64,000 bases of DNA from Zerene cesonia (GCF_012273895.1 NC_052125.1:2790001-2854000); one strand, 5' to 3'; numbered from the stretch's first letter, positions 41,688 through 54,628 are shown. Notes: generated from the sequence alone by a model not told the origin. Program-made: numbers and translations.

Positions 41688-42617
41688 ATCTACTACAGAT
41701 AACATATAATTTAATTTCTATCTAGGTCGAATCGAAGTCTACAAAATTGAAGAAGAAATGTTTTTTAGTCTTCAATTTTGTAATGACATAATGTTCTTTA
41801 AAAGAAATAAGATTGTTTTCTTATTATTTTTCTTTTATACCTATACCACGTAAGTTAAAAGGGTCTATATTTATATTTGCCTCTTGACTTTATCAACGTC
41901 CGTGAACTATATATAAGAAATAGAAATAGAAATAAAATATAACATACACTTAAAATATTATCTTTCGTCAACTGATGTTAGAAGAAACCGTATTCATACA
42001 TATTTTCAACCGACTTCAAAAAAGGAGGAGGTTCCCAATTCAACGGCTTTTTGGATTCAGATTAGCAGAGACCTAATAGCTTTCAATAGGGGTGAATGAC
42101 GATGCATTTTTTATTTGAAAGTTAGTGCGTCCCGTGGTCTAGTTCTGGAGTTCGAGGTTCTTCAAGGCGATTTAGATAATGTTAAAATTATAGTGAAACT
42201 TCTTTAGAATCGTTGTGATTTCAAACCTGATGCAACGGAAAAAACGACAGGTAAGAGACACAAATACAAAAATGTGAAGAATGAAGCCGGCAAAGAATAT
42301 ACATACAATTTTATTCATTCTTTTGTCGATTTACTGAAGTTTCACTTCTATCTCACCACCATTTTTTCGATAAACCTCCTAAGCATTTTAGTACTGATAC
42401 ATTCCCAGATAAGACTCGTTTCCAGGAGCGCAATTTAAGGCAATCAGTTTGTTCGAGACGCGTGTGATCGTCGTTGCTTTTTAATTGGTATTTATTGGGC
42501 GCAATTAAGCGGCTGCTTCGCGGAGTTGTTGTGGTGAATTCGACGACATTTTTTTATGAAGCGGTTTTAAACATTAATTCTTTTTGCCTTACAAAAAACG
42601 GTTTATTTTTATATGTC

Positions 42618-42952
42618 TCCTTTTTTTATAGCGGGAAACCGAGCTTGGTGGTTTGCACGATGGTAAGCGATGACCACCGCCCGTGAACATTTGCAGAGGT
42701 TGTTGTCCTAGCAGCGAATGAGTTGCCCGCTTTTAAGAGATACGGAAATAATACAATGGGCTCGGATGGGTCAGGAAAGGAAAACGGGCCTCTGCTTCCC
42801 CACTCACTGTATTTCGTACGGTGACTGGGGAAGCCGGAGGTCATATCGTTTTCTTTGCCCTTCCCAGTCCATTCCTTTACTAGTCGTCGATCCTTCCTGA
42901 TCGCTTACCATCAGGCGAACCGCCAGCTCAGTTGCCCGCTATGAAAAAAAAG
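42618..42952. mobile_element. Inverted pair of poly(A)-tailed retroelement fragments
   Basis: 42618-42805 is a reversed tail half; 42806-42952 is a forward tail half, ending CAGTTGCCCGCTATG plus an A-run. The two meet at the CACTCACTGTATTTCGTACG region, giving a palindromic arrangement with A/T runs at both ends. Confidence 0.55.
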
Positions 42953-43079
42953 GAGAAGTCTTTATAACTCTAGTGGTGCATGTAGATGAAATCGCTTGCT
43001 CTGAAATCATTCACATATTATATCACACTGGTAACATAATACATTAGTTAGTTATTGGAAAAATGGTATGAGAGCCTGT

Positions 43080-43250
43080 CGTGATATAATGAAGTCCCGT
43101 GTCCCCCTAGTGGGGTATGGGGCAGATGATGTACATCTGTTTCACTGATCGATTTTCTTTTAGGGACAAGTAGGTGATCAGCCTTCTGAGTCCTGCCAGG
43201 ACCTCTCGGTTCTACGCTCACGCATTAACCACTGTACCAAGGAGGCGGTC
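43080..43250 (-). mobile_element. tRNA-derived SINE (GACCGCCTC head, reverse)
   Basis: The reversed head ends GTACCAAGGAGGCGGTC. The body shares CAGATGATGTACATCTG-type text with the forward copies. The B-box segment is deleted here (the text passes from CCTCTCGG straight to TTCTACGC). Confidence 0.7.
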
Positions 43251-43700
43251 GTGATATAAATTACTTATTTAATTGTAATTATGGATAAGGATTATAATGA
43301 GGTGAGTACCAAATGCAAATATGAAGGGTCAAATTACACGGTTAGACTGTTAACCTAAATATTAAAGCAGAGGATGTATTACGAGACCTGGATTCAGACT
43401 GACAGGATAATCGAGTATCAGTTATATGCCCGTTATGAGGTTCAATTATGTATAAGAGAATTAGATTATAAACTCGGGGCAATCGTAGGTCAAAACTTAT
43501 CCGAGTAATAAAGTATTACACGATAAAATAAAAATGTCACCCTAAAATGAATAAACTCGAGCGATTAGAACACTCTCATAAATTGTTTTTTTAAGACAAT
43601 ATTTGATGTATATTATTATTAACCAAGAATTGAAAAATCGGATGAATAATGTCGCAATCCCATTTGGATATTATGTTATTTTGAAAACTCCAAATGTAAA

Positions 43701-43936
43701 TCCTACTATCCTATCCTACTGTCCTACTAATCCTGCTAATATTATAAATACGAAAGTTTGTAAGGATGTGTGTGTGTGTGTGTTTGTTGCTCTTTCACGC
43801 AAAAACTACAGAACTGATTGCAATGAAATTTGGTACGTAGACAGCTGGACAACTGGAATAACATGTAGTCAACTTTTTATCCCGATATTCCTACAGGATA
43901 CGGACGTACGCGGGTGAAACCGCGGGGCGCAGCTAG
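43701..43936 (+). mobile_element. Complete Helitron-like repeat
   Basis: TCCTACTATCCTATCCTACT start, including short repeats of the 5' end itself; GCGCAGCTAG end. Confidence 0.72.
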
Positions 43937-44844
43937 TAATTTCTAAAATAGACGGGTCTCTTTGCGAGTAAATCGCATTCACATACATCCATCGTTTGCA
44001 GCCGCTTTTTCAAGATTTGCTTTTAAATCCTATAATGAATTTATTCGTTTTCACGTTTTAAGCGCTATTTGAATTTCAAAATGGTTCGGGTCTAGAAATT
44101 GTTACTTGTTTGGTCTATTTAATATTGTATATTAAATTCATTTGTTGTTTGCATTTGAAAAACAATATAAAATGGTGGCCATATAAGAGACCGGTTGTAC
44201 CCGCGTCTTCACTTACGACGTGATGATGATGATGTATATAGTATTCCTCAATAAGGGAGTTCCTTAGCGGGTTCAAACAAACAAAGACTAGCTTTATTCA
44301 TATTATTAGTTTGGATAAATTTTTCTTTTTCGTAAATATACACGCGAAAATTGAGCAAAGCCAAGTAAAAAACATATACTTGTATATTTGTTTAGTATTT
44401 TTGTCAGTGTGTGTTTAACGATAAAAAAATAATATATATTATAGGTAAAACACACACATACGAACGCGTAAACAACAAATCCCTCACCATTAATGGAAGC
44501 CCAAATGAGAATTAGTCAATCAACAAGCCGCGACTCCAGGGGGAATATCTTCATTACACCCCGGACATCAAATCATTCCCATTAATGGATTCGCGGGGCC
44601 GACTGTCTGACGTATACCCGTCCCTGTCGCACCAATGGATGTCGCGTACCTCTCGCACTCTGGACACGGCTACGACACGTGATCTGTAACGAAAAATTGG
44701 GCTACTTTAATCACGCAATTGGTACATGAATACGTCTTATATTATTGGGTCCTTAAACTTGGAGCGCATCTATTTACTTATGGTAAATGACCTTGAGCAA
44801 ATTGCTGGTGAACATAAAACCAACAGAGACATGGATATGGGAGA

Positions 44845-45130
44845 CGACGCTTTGACGAATTGGGCCAACTCGCACCGGGGAAGGTACCAACCCCCAGAGA
44901 ATATCATGTACAGTGTTTCGTTCTGTCAGTGGAGGAGTCGTAGACCAATATCCTATTCCTCACCATTCTGAATGGACTAGCCAATCTTTTACCCTCGTCG
45001 TCTTCTTTTTTTATATCTTACCCCTAAGCGGGCTAAGCATTTACAGCGGATCTACCTCTGCATATATTCATTGGTCGTGGTTATCGTTTATAATCAGGCG
45101 AACCACCATCTCGGTTGCCCGCTCCAGCGT
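44845..45130 (+). mobile_element. Degenerate poly(A)-tailed retroelement copy
   Basis: GACGAATTGGGCCAACTCGC, GGTTATCGTTTATAATCAGG and CGGTTGCCCGCT are recognisable but diverged. An old copy. Confidence 0.5.
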
Positions 45131-45537
45131 AATACAGATAAATTTGTAGTGATAAGTATGAAACAGTGACATCACTATGTCTCGCTGATAGATTTTTTAT
45201 ACGCAAAATACGTATATATATATATATATATAGCCTAGACTAGATAGATTCGAATCTTGTTCTAGTATTCGCATGAGAAAAGTCCATGAAGACAGTATTA
45301 TCAATTTTGCACCATGCAGTTTTACCCTACTGTATTGTTGCCCAAATTCAAACTAATCATCGATCGATCAAACTAATGTTGAAACTAGATTTGTACGAAG
45401 TTTGTCCCCCGTAAAGTACGACGCAATTAGCTGCAAGTCAATTCACAACGGTCTCACGTGACTGAACATTCTAGAATTACGTCCTTTGAATATTATCAGC
45501 TGAATCGGAATGGCGCATTTGTTTCATTTATGTATTA

Positions 45538-45747
45538 CTAGACGCTAGTACCGACTCCACCCGTATATCAAGATTCTTACTTTATCCCAAGAAAGCATTT
45601 AATCGGGACAAAAAGTATCCTATCACCCAAGTCAGCTCATATCCTGTCTGTATAACAAATTTCATCTAAATCCGTCCACTGATTTCAGCGTGATAGACAG
45701 ACAAACATCCAAACAAGCAAACTTTCACATTTACAATATTAGTGTGA
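45538..45747 (-). mobile_element. Helitron-like repeat (reverse; CCCGGCTCCGCCCGG family)
   Basis: CTAGACGCTAGTACCGACTC at the left, AAAAAGTATCCTATCACCCA inside, AATATTAGTGTGA at the right. Confidence 0.62.
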
Positions 45748-46560
45748 TAGTGGATTTACGAGTGTATAAGCTCAAGCTATAATTCAAGAATTAGTCATGC
45801 CGATACTTGGATGCTATCAAAAAAAAGAGAATTGGCGAACAGGGCTCCAAGTCTGTTAACTTAAGAATGCTTCAATTGACAGACAGTTCAAATGACAGAT
45901 TTCTTAGTATGCTAAATTTCATGATCAATGCTGTGCCATCGGAACACAATCGAATTGCAATTAAATTGTCATGGAATATGTATTTTTTGGGATGTTTTTG
46001 TTGGCAACACTGAGAATTGTCTCATCGAGACCCCAGTGCCATTCAATACTATTGTCACTAGAATTTACTAAACAAGTTTTGCTTCTTTCACATTTTTATT
46101 TAGTTTTTTTTTTGGAATACAAATTTTGTAACAAGGTTAACTGAATGTGAACTGAACTGAAATGTCAGTTGAATCGAAATGGTGTGTTTTTTTACTATAA
46201 TATCAGACTTTGTACCCCCCTGTATTATCTTACCTACACTTTTGATCCATTCATGATTAAAAAAAAACTAACAGCTGCATATATCACAAATGCGGAAGTA
46301 ACACTGTTAACATGTTATACTTATACATACATACAAGCCAAAAGTTTATAAGTAATCGCCATAGCTATCTAACTCAAACTGAAACATGCATTTATTCACT
46401 AGACTTCTTCTACAAGCACTTTTGAATCGCCCAAACACAGTTGTACCATATATCACCGGTACAGAAAACGGTTTCAATAGAGAAGATCCGACAAGAAATT
46501 TTGTGATTATTGTTTTTAAATCATGTCAATTTTACATTTTAATTTGTCACACTATGTATA

Positions 46561-46762
46561 TCCTACTTCCTACTAGTAATATTATAAATGCGAAAGTTTG
46601 TAAGGATGTGTGTGTGTTTGTTGTTCTTTCACGCAAAAACTACTGAACTGATTGTAATTAAATTTGGTACGTAGGCAGCTGGACAACTGGAATAACATAA
46701 AGGCTACTTTTATCCCGATATTTCTACGGACTTACGCGGATGAAACCGCGGGGCGCAGCTAG
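46561..46762 (+). mobile_element. Complete Helitron-like repeat
   Basis: TCCTACTTCCTACTAGTAAT start, GCGGATGAAACCGC hairpin, GCGCAGCTAG end. Confidence 0.7.
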
Positions 46763-46764
46763 TT

Positions 46765-48520
46765 AACCATAATGATGCCAAGGAACTGTCTTGTGGTTCA
46801 CAATTCTGCATCATTTATGCCTACAATTTTATAATTTACAACCATTGCTAGCGTAGCTTCTAATAATTAATTAGCTCGGTCGTTTATAACCATTAAACAA
46901 AAGACGTACGTATTGTATAAAATTAAACATGACAACACTTTTTCACACAGCTCATGCCTCCAATTTCACCTCTGGCAACGTCAAGGGAAGGACCTTATTT
47001 AACAATTGACCAGCCAATTATACAAAGCTATGGAATATCAACCTTATGCTGCTGTAAGAAGGAAAGATCGCGTAAGTGCTTGTCAACATAATAAGTGGGA
47101 TTGATTGTATTGGGTTCAAACTAGTAGCCGTGGGTTTGCCGCGGTTTTACATTCTAGACTTCGTTCGAATTATAATTTTTTTTTATTACTGGACAGTGGC
47201 GGCATTCGTTTACATAAAAAAAAAATATACATCACTGTTAGGACCGGGAAGACCAGAGCCAAAAAGAAGAATAGATTTTTTTATACGTTGTCTATAGTTG
47301 CATTAACATCTATTTTCATTATCCGCTTTACATTTATAAAGTTTTGTTGTACAAGGAATTCAATAACGTTCAAAATTTATCACAGAAAAAAGTTAAGATG
47401 CATAAATTACAAAACCAAAAAAGTTATATGTATTGATAGCATAGTTTTAAGTCATTATAATTCTGCTAACTTTGTGATAACGATTAGTCAGGAAAATGCA
47501 AGACTATTATTATAATGAACTTCATAGATTAAAGCAGCACTTACTCTTTTTGGTTTAATCAAAATATTTCTAAACATTTCACTTATATAATACACAACGC
47601 AACTATGCTTAAAAAATTATTTAAGTGATGCTAGACTGAATATTTCGAATAAAGAACACAAAAAAAAACTTATCTACAATTAACAAAAATATATACATAT
47701 TCACAGATAACAAACTCACCAAAAAGTATCAATAGCGCGAACGCATCTTGATTCCATTATGTCACAATGTTCTTAATTTTTTTTCTAAATTCAAATCGGA
47801 CGCATGCGTACTGCCAGAAATCCGACACGAGTCTGGATTGCAGTTAAATTGTTACAATGAGGGGACCACTACAATTGGTGCAACGGAATGTTTTAGGACA
47901 GATTAAAAATCATCATAGATCGGTCAATAATGCTTATGGATTCGTCATAGACATTAAAAAAAATCTTATACGACTATCACGAAAATTAGTTGTTTTATAT
48001 ACCTTTGTATTATATATAATATAAATTTTTAAATAAAAATTTTCAAACTCTCCCAACTAGACATTTTAAATAGGATCACATGGCGGGCGCCAGCTTCAAG
48101 ATAAAAAAAAAGAATCATAGGAATCGGTTCCCCGTAAAAGAAAAGTTATGAAATAACAAACAAAAATACTATCGAAATGATAACTTTATTGTGAAGTCGA
48201 TCGAAAACAAATAAATAAGTCAATATTAAGTGATCTCGTATTCATGAAATGGGTTACGTGTGAAATATAATATTTACTGGACCCATTCACTGGATTCAAC
48301 TACATTTTATTGAAAATATACATTTTTAAGGGGTTGCCAATTGCTACCCATACACGTAACCTGGCGAGACATAAACCAATTCGCGGATATGTAACTAAAC
48401 CAGCAATGAACTAGACGTTCCTAAATATATTTAATGCTAAAATAAATTATAATTATAATAATTACTAGGTATAGGGTCCTTGTTACTGTCAAATAAAGAA
48501 TTTATTATTTTTTTAATTTA
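46765..48520. other. Gene-free AT-rich stretch
   Basis: A 136-codon plus-strand frame (47105-47515) has low complexity and no recognisable family, so I do not call it a gene. Nothing else found. Confidence 0.4.
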
Positions 48521-48525
48521 TAATA

Positions 48526-48725
48526 AAACGAGCTTTTGCACGCGTCTTCGCACGCGTTAAATTCGGAGCAGTTTCATAGATGTTATTATACATACCATCC
48601 TCATGAATCATTCTATGTATTAAAAAAAACCCCATCAAAATCCGTTGCGTAGCTTTAAAGCTTCAAGCATACATAGGGACATGGGGGCAGAGAAAGTGAC
48701 TTTGTTTTATACTATGTAGTGAAGT
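48526..48725 (-). mobile_element. Helitron-like repeat (reverse; TCGCACGCGTT family)
   Basis: GAGCTTTTGCACGCGTCTTC at the left; the body carries the reverse complement of AAGTCGCTTTCTC. Confidence 0.55.
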
Positions 48726-48783
48726 TGACGAGATATAGGCATAGTATTTTCTTGTGTTTGATTTTACGCGAGTATTATACATT

Positions 48784-48943
48784 TAGAAATTCAAAACTTT
48801 TTAACGGATTTTAAACGCGATTTATTCATTATATTATTAACCCGACGTTTTGAACACTTTACAGCGAGCGTCTCCCCGTGACCACGCTCTAAATATAATG
48901 AATAAATCGCGTTTAAAATTCGTTAAAAAGCTTTTAATTTCTA
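48784..48943. mobile_element. Foldback (MITE-like) element with 52-bp inverted arms
   Basis: Arms 48784-48835 and 48892-48943 pair with about three mismatches (TAGAAATT...TTTTTAACGGATTTTAAACG). The 56-bp loop carries CCCGACGTTTTGAACACTTT and CTCCCCGTGACCACGCTC. The loop order is inverted relative to 31028-31166. Confidence 0.65.
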
Positions 48944-49317
48944 GAGATATACGCATCTTAAGTCGTGTAATTTTTTTAAGTGTTCGAAAATCCACGAAGT
49001 ACAAAATTAAAACCACACGAGCGACGTAACGGGCGGAAAACTAGTACCTATAGCTATATAAATAAAAGATACAATCACGTGCACGCCCTGTATTTAAAGT
49101 TTAATTTAACAAATTATACAATGAATGGCAAGGTCGTCTTCTATTCAATCAGATTAATCCATTCCTATATCATATTGTTGCTAACCAATACAAAGATAGG
49201 TCCCATTAAGGTATCTATCTACTGCTATTCTATTTCAGCTCTACAAAATTAAAACATTTTATAAGATACCTAGTACAATAAATATCCAACAGTTTAAATA
49301 ATAAAAAAAAACGCGCC

Positions 49318-49497
49318 TCACTACATAGTATAAAACACAGTCGCTTTCTCTGTCCCTATGTATGTTTCTATCTTAAAAACTACGCAACGGATTTTGATGC
49401 GGTTTTTTTTAATAGATAGAGTGTTTCAAGAGGGTTTTAATGACAAAATTATCTTCTACTCGGAATAAACGCGTGCGAAGCCACGGACAACAGCTAA
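49318..49497 (+). mobile_element. Helitron-like repeat (AGCTAA end)
   Basis: ACATAGTATAAAACACAGTC to GTGCGAAGCCACGGACAACA and CTAA. Confidence 0.6.
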
Positions 49498-49812
49498 TCA
49501 ATATTAAAATCATCTAAACTGTCTCACTTGCTCTTATAAAGTTTAATAATTATATTGTCACCAATCCTCAATAATAATACAAAGTTTGAATTTAATATAT
49601 CTGTTAAAAGTGAATCAAAATCGAGTCTAAAGGTAAAACCTCCTTTAAATTTTTGTTTAAACAAACAAACAGGTTAAGTTAATAAAATAATAACAAATCG
49701 AGGTTGAGGAAAGATCATAATTTTTTTGATGGTAATAATTTTTTTGCAGTTGCTCATTACCTAATTTATACGGAACCCTAAGTGACCGAATCGCACTTGA
49801 CTTTAAATTTAA

Positions 49813-50111
49813 ATCATCATCATCATCAACCCATATATTTTCCCACTGCTGGAACACAGGCCTCCAATCAGGCCATAATCCGCCACGCTAGCCAAGTGCT
49901 GGTTGGCAGATGTCACATGTCGTCGAACTTTTGATTCTTGGACATGCCGGTTTCCTCACGATGTTTTCCTTCACCGTTTTAAGCAGTGATGATGTTAGCC
50001 ACATCTGCAGATAAATTGAAAAATCAATTTATTTCCTGCACGCTCGCTCGGTCTTGAACCCCGACTTATCGATTTTGAAGTCCGAGGTTCTCACCACTGA
50101 GCCACCACTGC
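49813..50111 (-). mobile_element. tRNA-derived SINE with GATGAT tail
   Basis: On the minus strand the head is GCAGTGGTGGCTCAGTGGTG, with a B-box-like GGTTCAAGACC. The body includes CCGGCATGTCCAAGAATC, and the tail is (GAT)n at 49813-49827. Nearly full length; sister copy at 57211-57532. Confidence 0.75.
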
Positions 50112-50774
50112 TTTTCACAGAATAAGCCAATCAAATAGGTCACTACAAAAATCCACTATCTTCTTATTGTTAGTTTTCAAGCGATAAGGCTGATCAGATT
50201 TTCATGCATTTTAGCGCAGAAGTAGTCTGCATTAGCATACAAGTTCTTTAATAATTTGTAAGTTCGTACCACACTTTATATATTCAAGTACATATAATTA
50301 AGTATGTCATATATTACGACAATATATGTACTTAATATGATTATTTCTTTCTTATTTTCACGTATAATTAGATTACACGTGTATTTTTGTCAACCGGATA
50401 TTCCAAAAACGAAGGATTGATTTGTTTTTTTTTCTACAGGATAACTTAATGGCTTAAATTTTTATTGAATTACTGTGACCTTATTTGTAGAAAAAAAAAG
50501 AAAACTAATCCCAAGTCCTTCCTTATGACGTACCAAAATGAAAATATTTCGACAAATATATTGTTAAAAATATTCAAATAATACATAGAGGAAATATCGA
50601 AGACGATGCTAGAACTGGCTCGTGCGCTAATTTCATAAACAATCAAGTTATTCTATCATATTAGCACACACTTCTATTGTTTTTGTACATATTACTACTG
50701 CTCATTAGAAAATTATACGCCTTTAAGCTATAATACTGTCTATGGAATTTTACCATGGAGTATAGATGTATAGT

Positions 50775-50965
50775 GACCGCCTCCTTGGTACAGTGGTTAA
50801 CGCGTGAGCGTAGAACCGAGGGTCTTGGGTTCGATTCCCACAGAGAAAACACCTCTAGGTCTGGCAGGACGCAAAAGGCTGATATCATCTACTTGTACAT
50901 AAAAAAAATCGATCAGTGGAAAATATGTATACCATCTGCCCCATGTAGGGGACACGGGACTTCAC
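50775..50965 (+). mobile_element. tRNA-derived SINE (GACCGCCTC head)
   Basis: GACCGCCTCCTTGGTACAGT and GGGTTCGATTCCCACAGAG head; the body ends near ACACGGGACTTC. Same family as 24030-24240. Confidence 0.75.
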
Positions 50966-51297
50966 TTTGCTTTATAGATGTAAGGAAAAAGTGTATCTGT
51001 GGAATGTTTACTATTTTACCGTAGAGGATGGAGGTACGGATGAAATAGTGTCCGTCGAAATGCGTTAAATGGTCGTGACGTCACATTAGCTTCAAGCGAA
51101 ATGTTAAAGAATTCGAAAAAAAGATCGTAATAATCCATTTTTGTATTCCTAACGTAAAACTAAACTAAGTCTAAAGTTTTTGTAGTGATAAAATACTGCT
51201 ATTATTTTCATCGTTTATTGTAAAAATATATAAAATTAAACCACAACAATAGTAGTCTTATGTCATATACATTTCTATAAAAAAACACGTAACGCTG

Positions 51298-52422
51298 TTA
51301 TAAAAACCCAGTAAACACTTCAAAATGATGATTTAACGATGCAACAGTTTGCAGCTTTGCTTTCGACTTCAATGCTCCGTCCTCTTCGTTGTCGAAACAA
51401 AAGAATATCCGTCTCGCTCTAGCATGCACCAATCCCATAGAGCACATAACGCAAGGCTCTCGCAACATATACACGTAATACCCAGTACATAGATACGGCC
51501 CATCTTGATCCAATACCTCTATTCCATTGTTAGAAGAATCTCGTTTGCTTACAAATTTTCTGTGCCCAAATTTGACATTTCGGAATTCCATTTTCAAAAA
51601 GTTCAACAATTCCAAATCTATAAACGCGTCATCGTCAAGTTTATGGTCGATGTCCCATGCTCCTCCTTTTTGAGTTCTAGCAACATTGTCTATAGCCAAC
51701 ATTACTGAATGTTGAATAGGGTGTTTCAATCTGTTATCTGTGGATATCGCAACAACACTATTAATACTTGGATCAACAATAACTGTCACATTTAAATCTT
51801 TTGAAACTCTATTAGAATTTACGTGTCCTATAGAAATGCCTGTCCTTTCACAAAACCATTTAGTCACTACAAACACCATACGCATATACAATCTATGCAA
51901 TTTATTTTCGTCAGCCGAAAACACATTATCACTGAATAGTTTTTCTAAATATTTATCCGGATGAAAATTGCATGGCCAATACTTTCTGGTGTCATCGAAT
52001 TGCGATTTGAGCTTCGGTGGTAGCATTGGTACATCTGCTTCCTTGAAAGAATCAAAAATTTCAGTTAATTTTTCATCACATCCCGCCAAATATTGTTTAA
52101 TACTTGTGTCTTTCAAGTAACTACTTGGGCAGAGCACAATTTCCTGTTTTCGTACCCTTTTCAAGTGCTGCAATTCCCTTAAAGGCATCTTCTCATTTAG
52201 AAGCAAGACTGTTTTCGATATAGCTTTAACATCTTTAATATGTCCAATACATACTTTAGTTATAGGCAGAGGAGCTGATACTACCTCATCTAAAACAACC
52301 TTTAAGGGTTTATCTGTAGAAGCAATTAGATCAATATACTTATCAATAGTCATAAACATATCAGCTTCGTCCAATTTGGCTTTCTTTAACGGAGGTTGAA
52401 GGGAATCCGTATATTCGTTCAT
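51298..52422 (-). CDS. ADAT3: tRNA-specific adenosine deaminase subunit 3 (ADAT3-like)
   Basis: 374 residues in a single coding exon. ADAT3 pairs with catalytic ADAT2 to convert A34 to inosine in the anticodon of several tRNAs. The C-terminal deaminase domain shows HPIQHSVM (His238; Val240 replaces the catalytic Glu of active deaminases, as in other ADAT3 proteins), PYLCTGYYVYMLREPCVMC (zinc Cys324 and Cys327) and the ending NHHFEVFTGFL. The N-terminal half (1-200) is the usual variable tRNA-binding part. The start chosen is ATG at 52422. An upstream in-frame ATG (52455) lies before a good acceptor (TTGTTTTCAG, exon from 52434) and is probably intronic. AATAAA lies on the minus strand at 51214-51219, about 80 bp past the stop. 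Confidence 0.93.
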   Translation of the reverse strand: MNEYTDSLQPPLKKAKLDEADMFMTIDKYIDLIASTDKPLKVVLDEVVSAPLPITKVCIGHIKDVKAISKTVLLLNEKMPLRELQHLKRVRKQEIVLCPSSYLKDTSIKQYLAGCDEKLTEIFDSFKEADVPMLPPKLKSQFDDTRKYWPCNFHPDKYLEKLFSDNVFSADENKLHRLYMRMVFVVTKWFCERTGISIGHVNSNRVSKDLNVTVIVDPSINSVVAISTDNRLKHPIQHSVMLAIDNVARTQKGGAWDIDHKLDDDAFIDLELLNFLKMEFRNVKFGHRKFVSKRDSSNNGIEVLDQDGPYLCTGYYVYMLREPCVMCSMGLVHARARRIFFCFDNEEDGALKSKAKLQTVASLNHHFEVFTGFL

Positions 52423-52756
52423 TATTTTCCCTTGCTGAAAACAAAGCATAACCACTGTTCACACATCACTCTAACAGCTCAATGTTGGCACATAGTATAT
52501 AACATAGTATTTACGTCACATTTACCTTCAAGTTAAAATAAGCATCACTAATTGGATTTATACTGAACTTGTCACTAATGGTATTCTGATAAAAATAACA
52601 GTTTTAGTTCTTAAACAAAACAATAACTTTTATTGATCATATTTTAATTTTATTGCTTATTGTTTGAAATAAACTGAAGAATCTTGCGTTTTTTCTCTCT
52701 ATATATATAGAATAAATTAAAAAATAATACATGTGAATATCAGATTTATTTTTTCA

Positions 52757-52841
52757 GTAGGAATATCGGGATAAAAAGTTGCCGATATGTTATTCCAGTT
52801 GTCCAGCTGTCTACGTACCAAATTTCATTGCAATTGATTTT
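52757..52841 (-). mobile_element. Helitron-like fragment (reverse) in the ADAT3 intron
   Basis: CAGTAGGAATATCGGGATAA to AAATTTCATTGCAATTG; both ends lost. Confidence 0.6.
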
Positions 52842-53957
52842 TTATAAATATATTGTGATTGATTATAAACAATAAGAAGACAAATTACAGATCCCAAGTA
52901 CTACATTATTTAAGTTTTGTTGAAGACATGGTCTTCTAGATGATGAGTCTATGAAATTGTGTTATAAAAAATATGACATGGTATATACATAATTGTGATA
53001 ATTTTCTGATATAAAATGTAAGATCAGAAAGGAAGCACAAAATTATATTGTAGTATAATCATAGACAATAACAAATCAATGTAACAATAATAGATAGGCA
53101 GAGAAAGATTTGTGTATTATGAACAAGCTAAGAGCTGTGGATACCCATATTGTATATAATATTATATGTATAGTCTTCCTTCATAAATGGACTACCTAAT
53201 ACTGTAAGAATTTTCTAATCATATCAGTACTTTATGAGATGATACAATCAATTTGCTTCTTAATACAATTTCTTCAGTCTTATTCTGTTATAAGTATAGA
53301 TTTTATGATTATATACTTTTATTTGTATGTATTAGAAAGCTAGGTGTCATGAAATTTTAAACCTAAATTAAGTGGCAAGGGCATTTTTATCTTTTAAATA
53401 GCATATTTTTCTTATAAGCAGCATTAATTACACAATCTCTAAGATAATAAGCAGTGTTCTTCTTAGTGCTTTCAAGTATAGTCTTATTGGAATTATTATA
53501 GTACAGAATAAGATAACTATTACATTGAGAGAATGCATGAACATGTTTAACTGTATCTAATGTGTACGATCTTTATCTTTACATGTGTAAATCACTATTT
53601 GTTTAGACTATTACGAGCTGTGACGATTATATTCCAGTTTATTCCTATTGTACACAATATTGTATTATCAATAAATAAATTAAGATTGAATATGCAAGAT
53701 ATGCATCTCAAACGAGTTATGCATATATCACAAACAATAACGATAATTATATAATGTTGTTTCTGGTTTTCGGCGTTTAAATTATCGCCTAAAGATAAAA
53801 TTTCTCATAATAACTATAAAGTTAATACACACTCTCAAGCATGTATTACGTAGGAGAACTAAACTCTCAGAATATGTCTGAAGGCACGTAGTCACATATT
53901 TCCAATTCGTCTCATTGATAAATAACGACAATATAAATAAATTATTGATAACTTTAC

Positions 53958-54044
53958 CTTACTAAAATTTCCACTTGGTACGCTAATAACAGCGCCGCGT
54001 TATTTCCGGTTTCTCACTTGATTCGAGTTCAATCTTGAAGCACT
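53958..54044 (-). other. Putative non-coding first exon and start site of the ADAT3-like gene
   Basis: An initiator-like TTCAGTG (A at 54044) begins a stretch containing CCGGAAAT and ends at donor AAG|GTAAAG. The intron would be 52435-53957. No TATA box. Upstream, 54160-54220 has five TGACA motifs. Predicted from sequence alone. Confidence 0.45.
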
Positions 54045-54421
54045 GAATGAATAATAATGACTTAATCTTTATCTAAATGGAATATTATTTACTTCTCACA
54101 CGTTGAAATTATGAAAATATAGCGACGAGCAGCCATTAAATCGCTTCCGAGTTCTATACATATGACGTTTGACAAATGACAAGGAATTTGACATTGACAT
54201 TATGATTTTGACATATATGTATGTTGTTTAAAAACTCATCGGATGCTGTTGTATTGGTAATGTTCGATCGAACGATTGAAAATAAATTAATTATTGAGAG
54301 ATTTATAATGAATTAATAGAAACAATTAATGCCAATTTTTTAAATTGAGTTTGTATGTAGTGTATGCATTATTCACTATTAGCTGTAAATTAGCTAGTTG
54401 CCCATTAATATATAGTTAAAA

Positions 54422-54628
54422 CTAGCAAACCCGGCGAACTCCGTGTCGCCACCAGATGGCTTCGTTTTTCCCGCTTTTCTGTTGAAATTATTCCAGAATT
54501 TTCTTTGCTCTAAACCTCACGGAGCCTGAGACCTTTCCAACGAATGCAAAACCGTGGAAATCGGTTCGTGCGTTCTGGAGTTATAGCGTCAGGAAGGAAA
54601 ACCCGACTTATTTTTATATAGTAGATTA
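54422..54628 (-). mobile_element. Helitron-like repeat (CTAGCAAACCCGGCGAA family)
   Basis: Starts CTAGCAAACCCGGCGAACTC; contains GTGGAAATCGGTTCGTGC and ends near TTTTTATATAGTAGA. The only clear copy in this window. Confidence 0.55.

Noticed and set aside
45807..46013. 68-codon plus-strand frame
   Set aside because: No domain, no repeat in neighbouring sequence, no splice evidence; likely chance.
47105..47515. 136-codon plus-strand frame
   Set aside because: AT-rich, low complexity, no splice context or recognisable domain.
52423..52455. Upstream in-frame ATG of the ADAT3-like gene
   Set aside because: A strong acceptor (TTGTTTTCAG) lies between this ATG and the chosen start, so the segment is probably intron.
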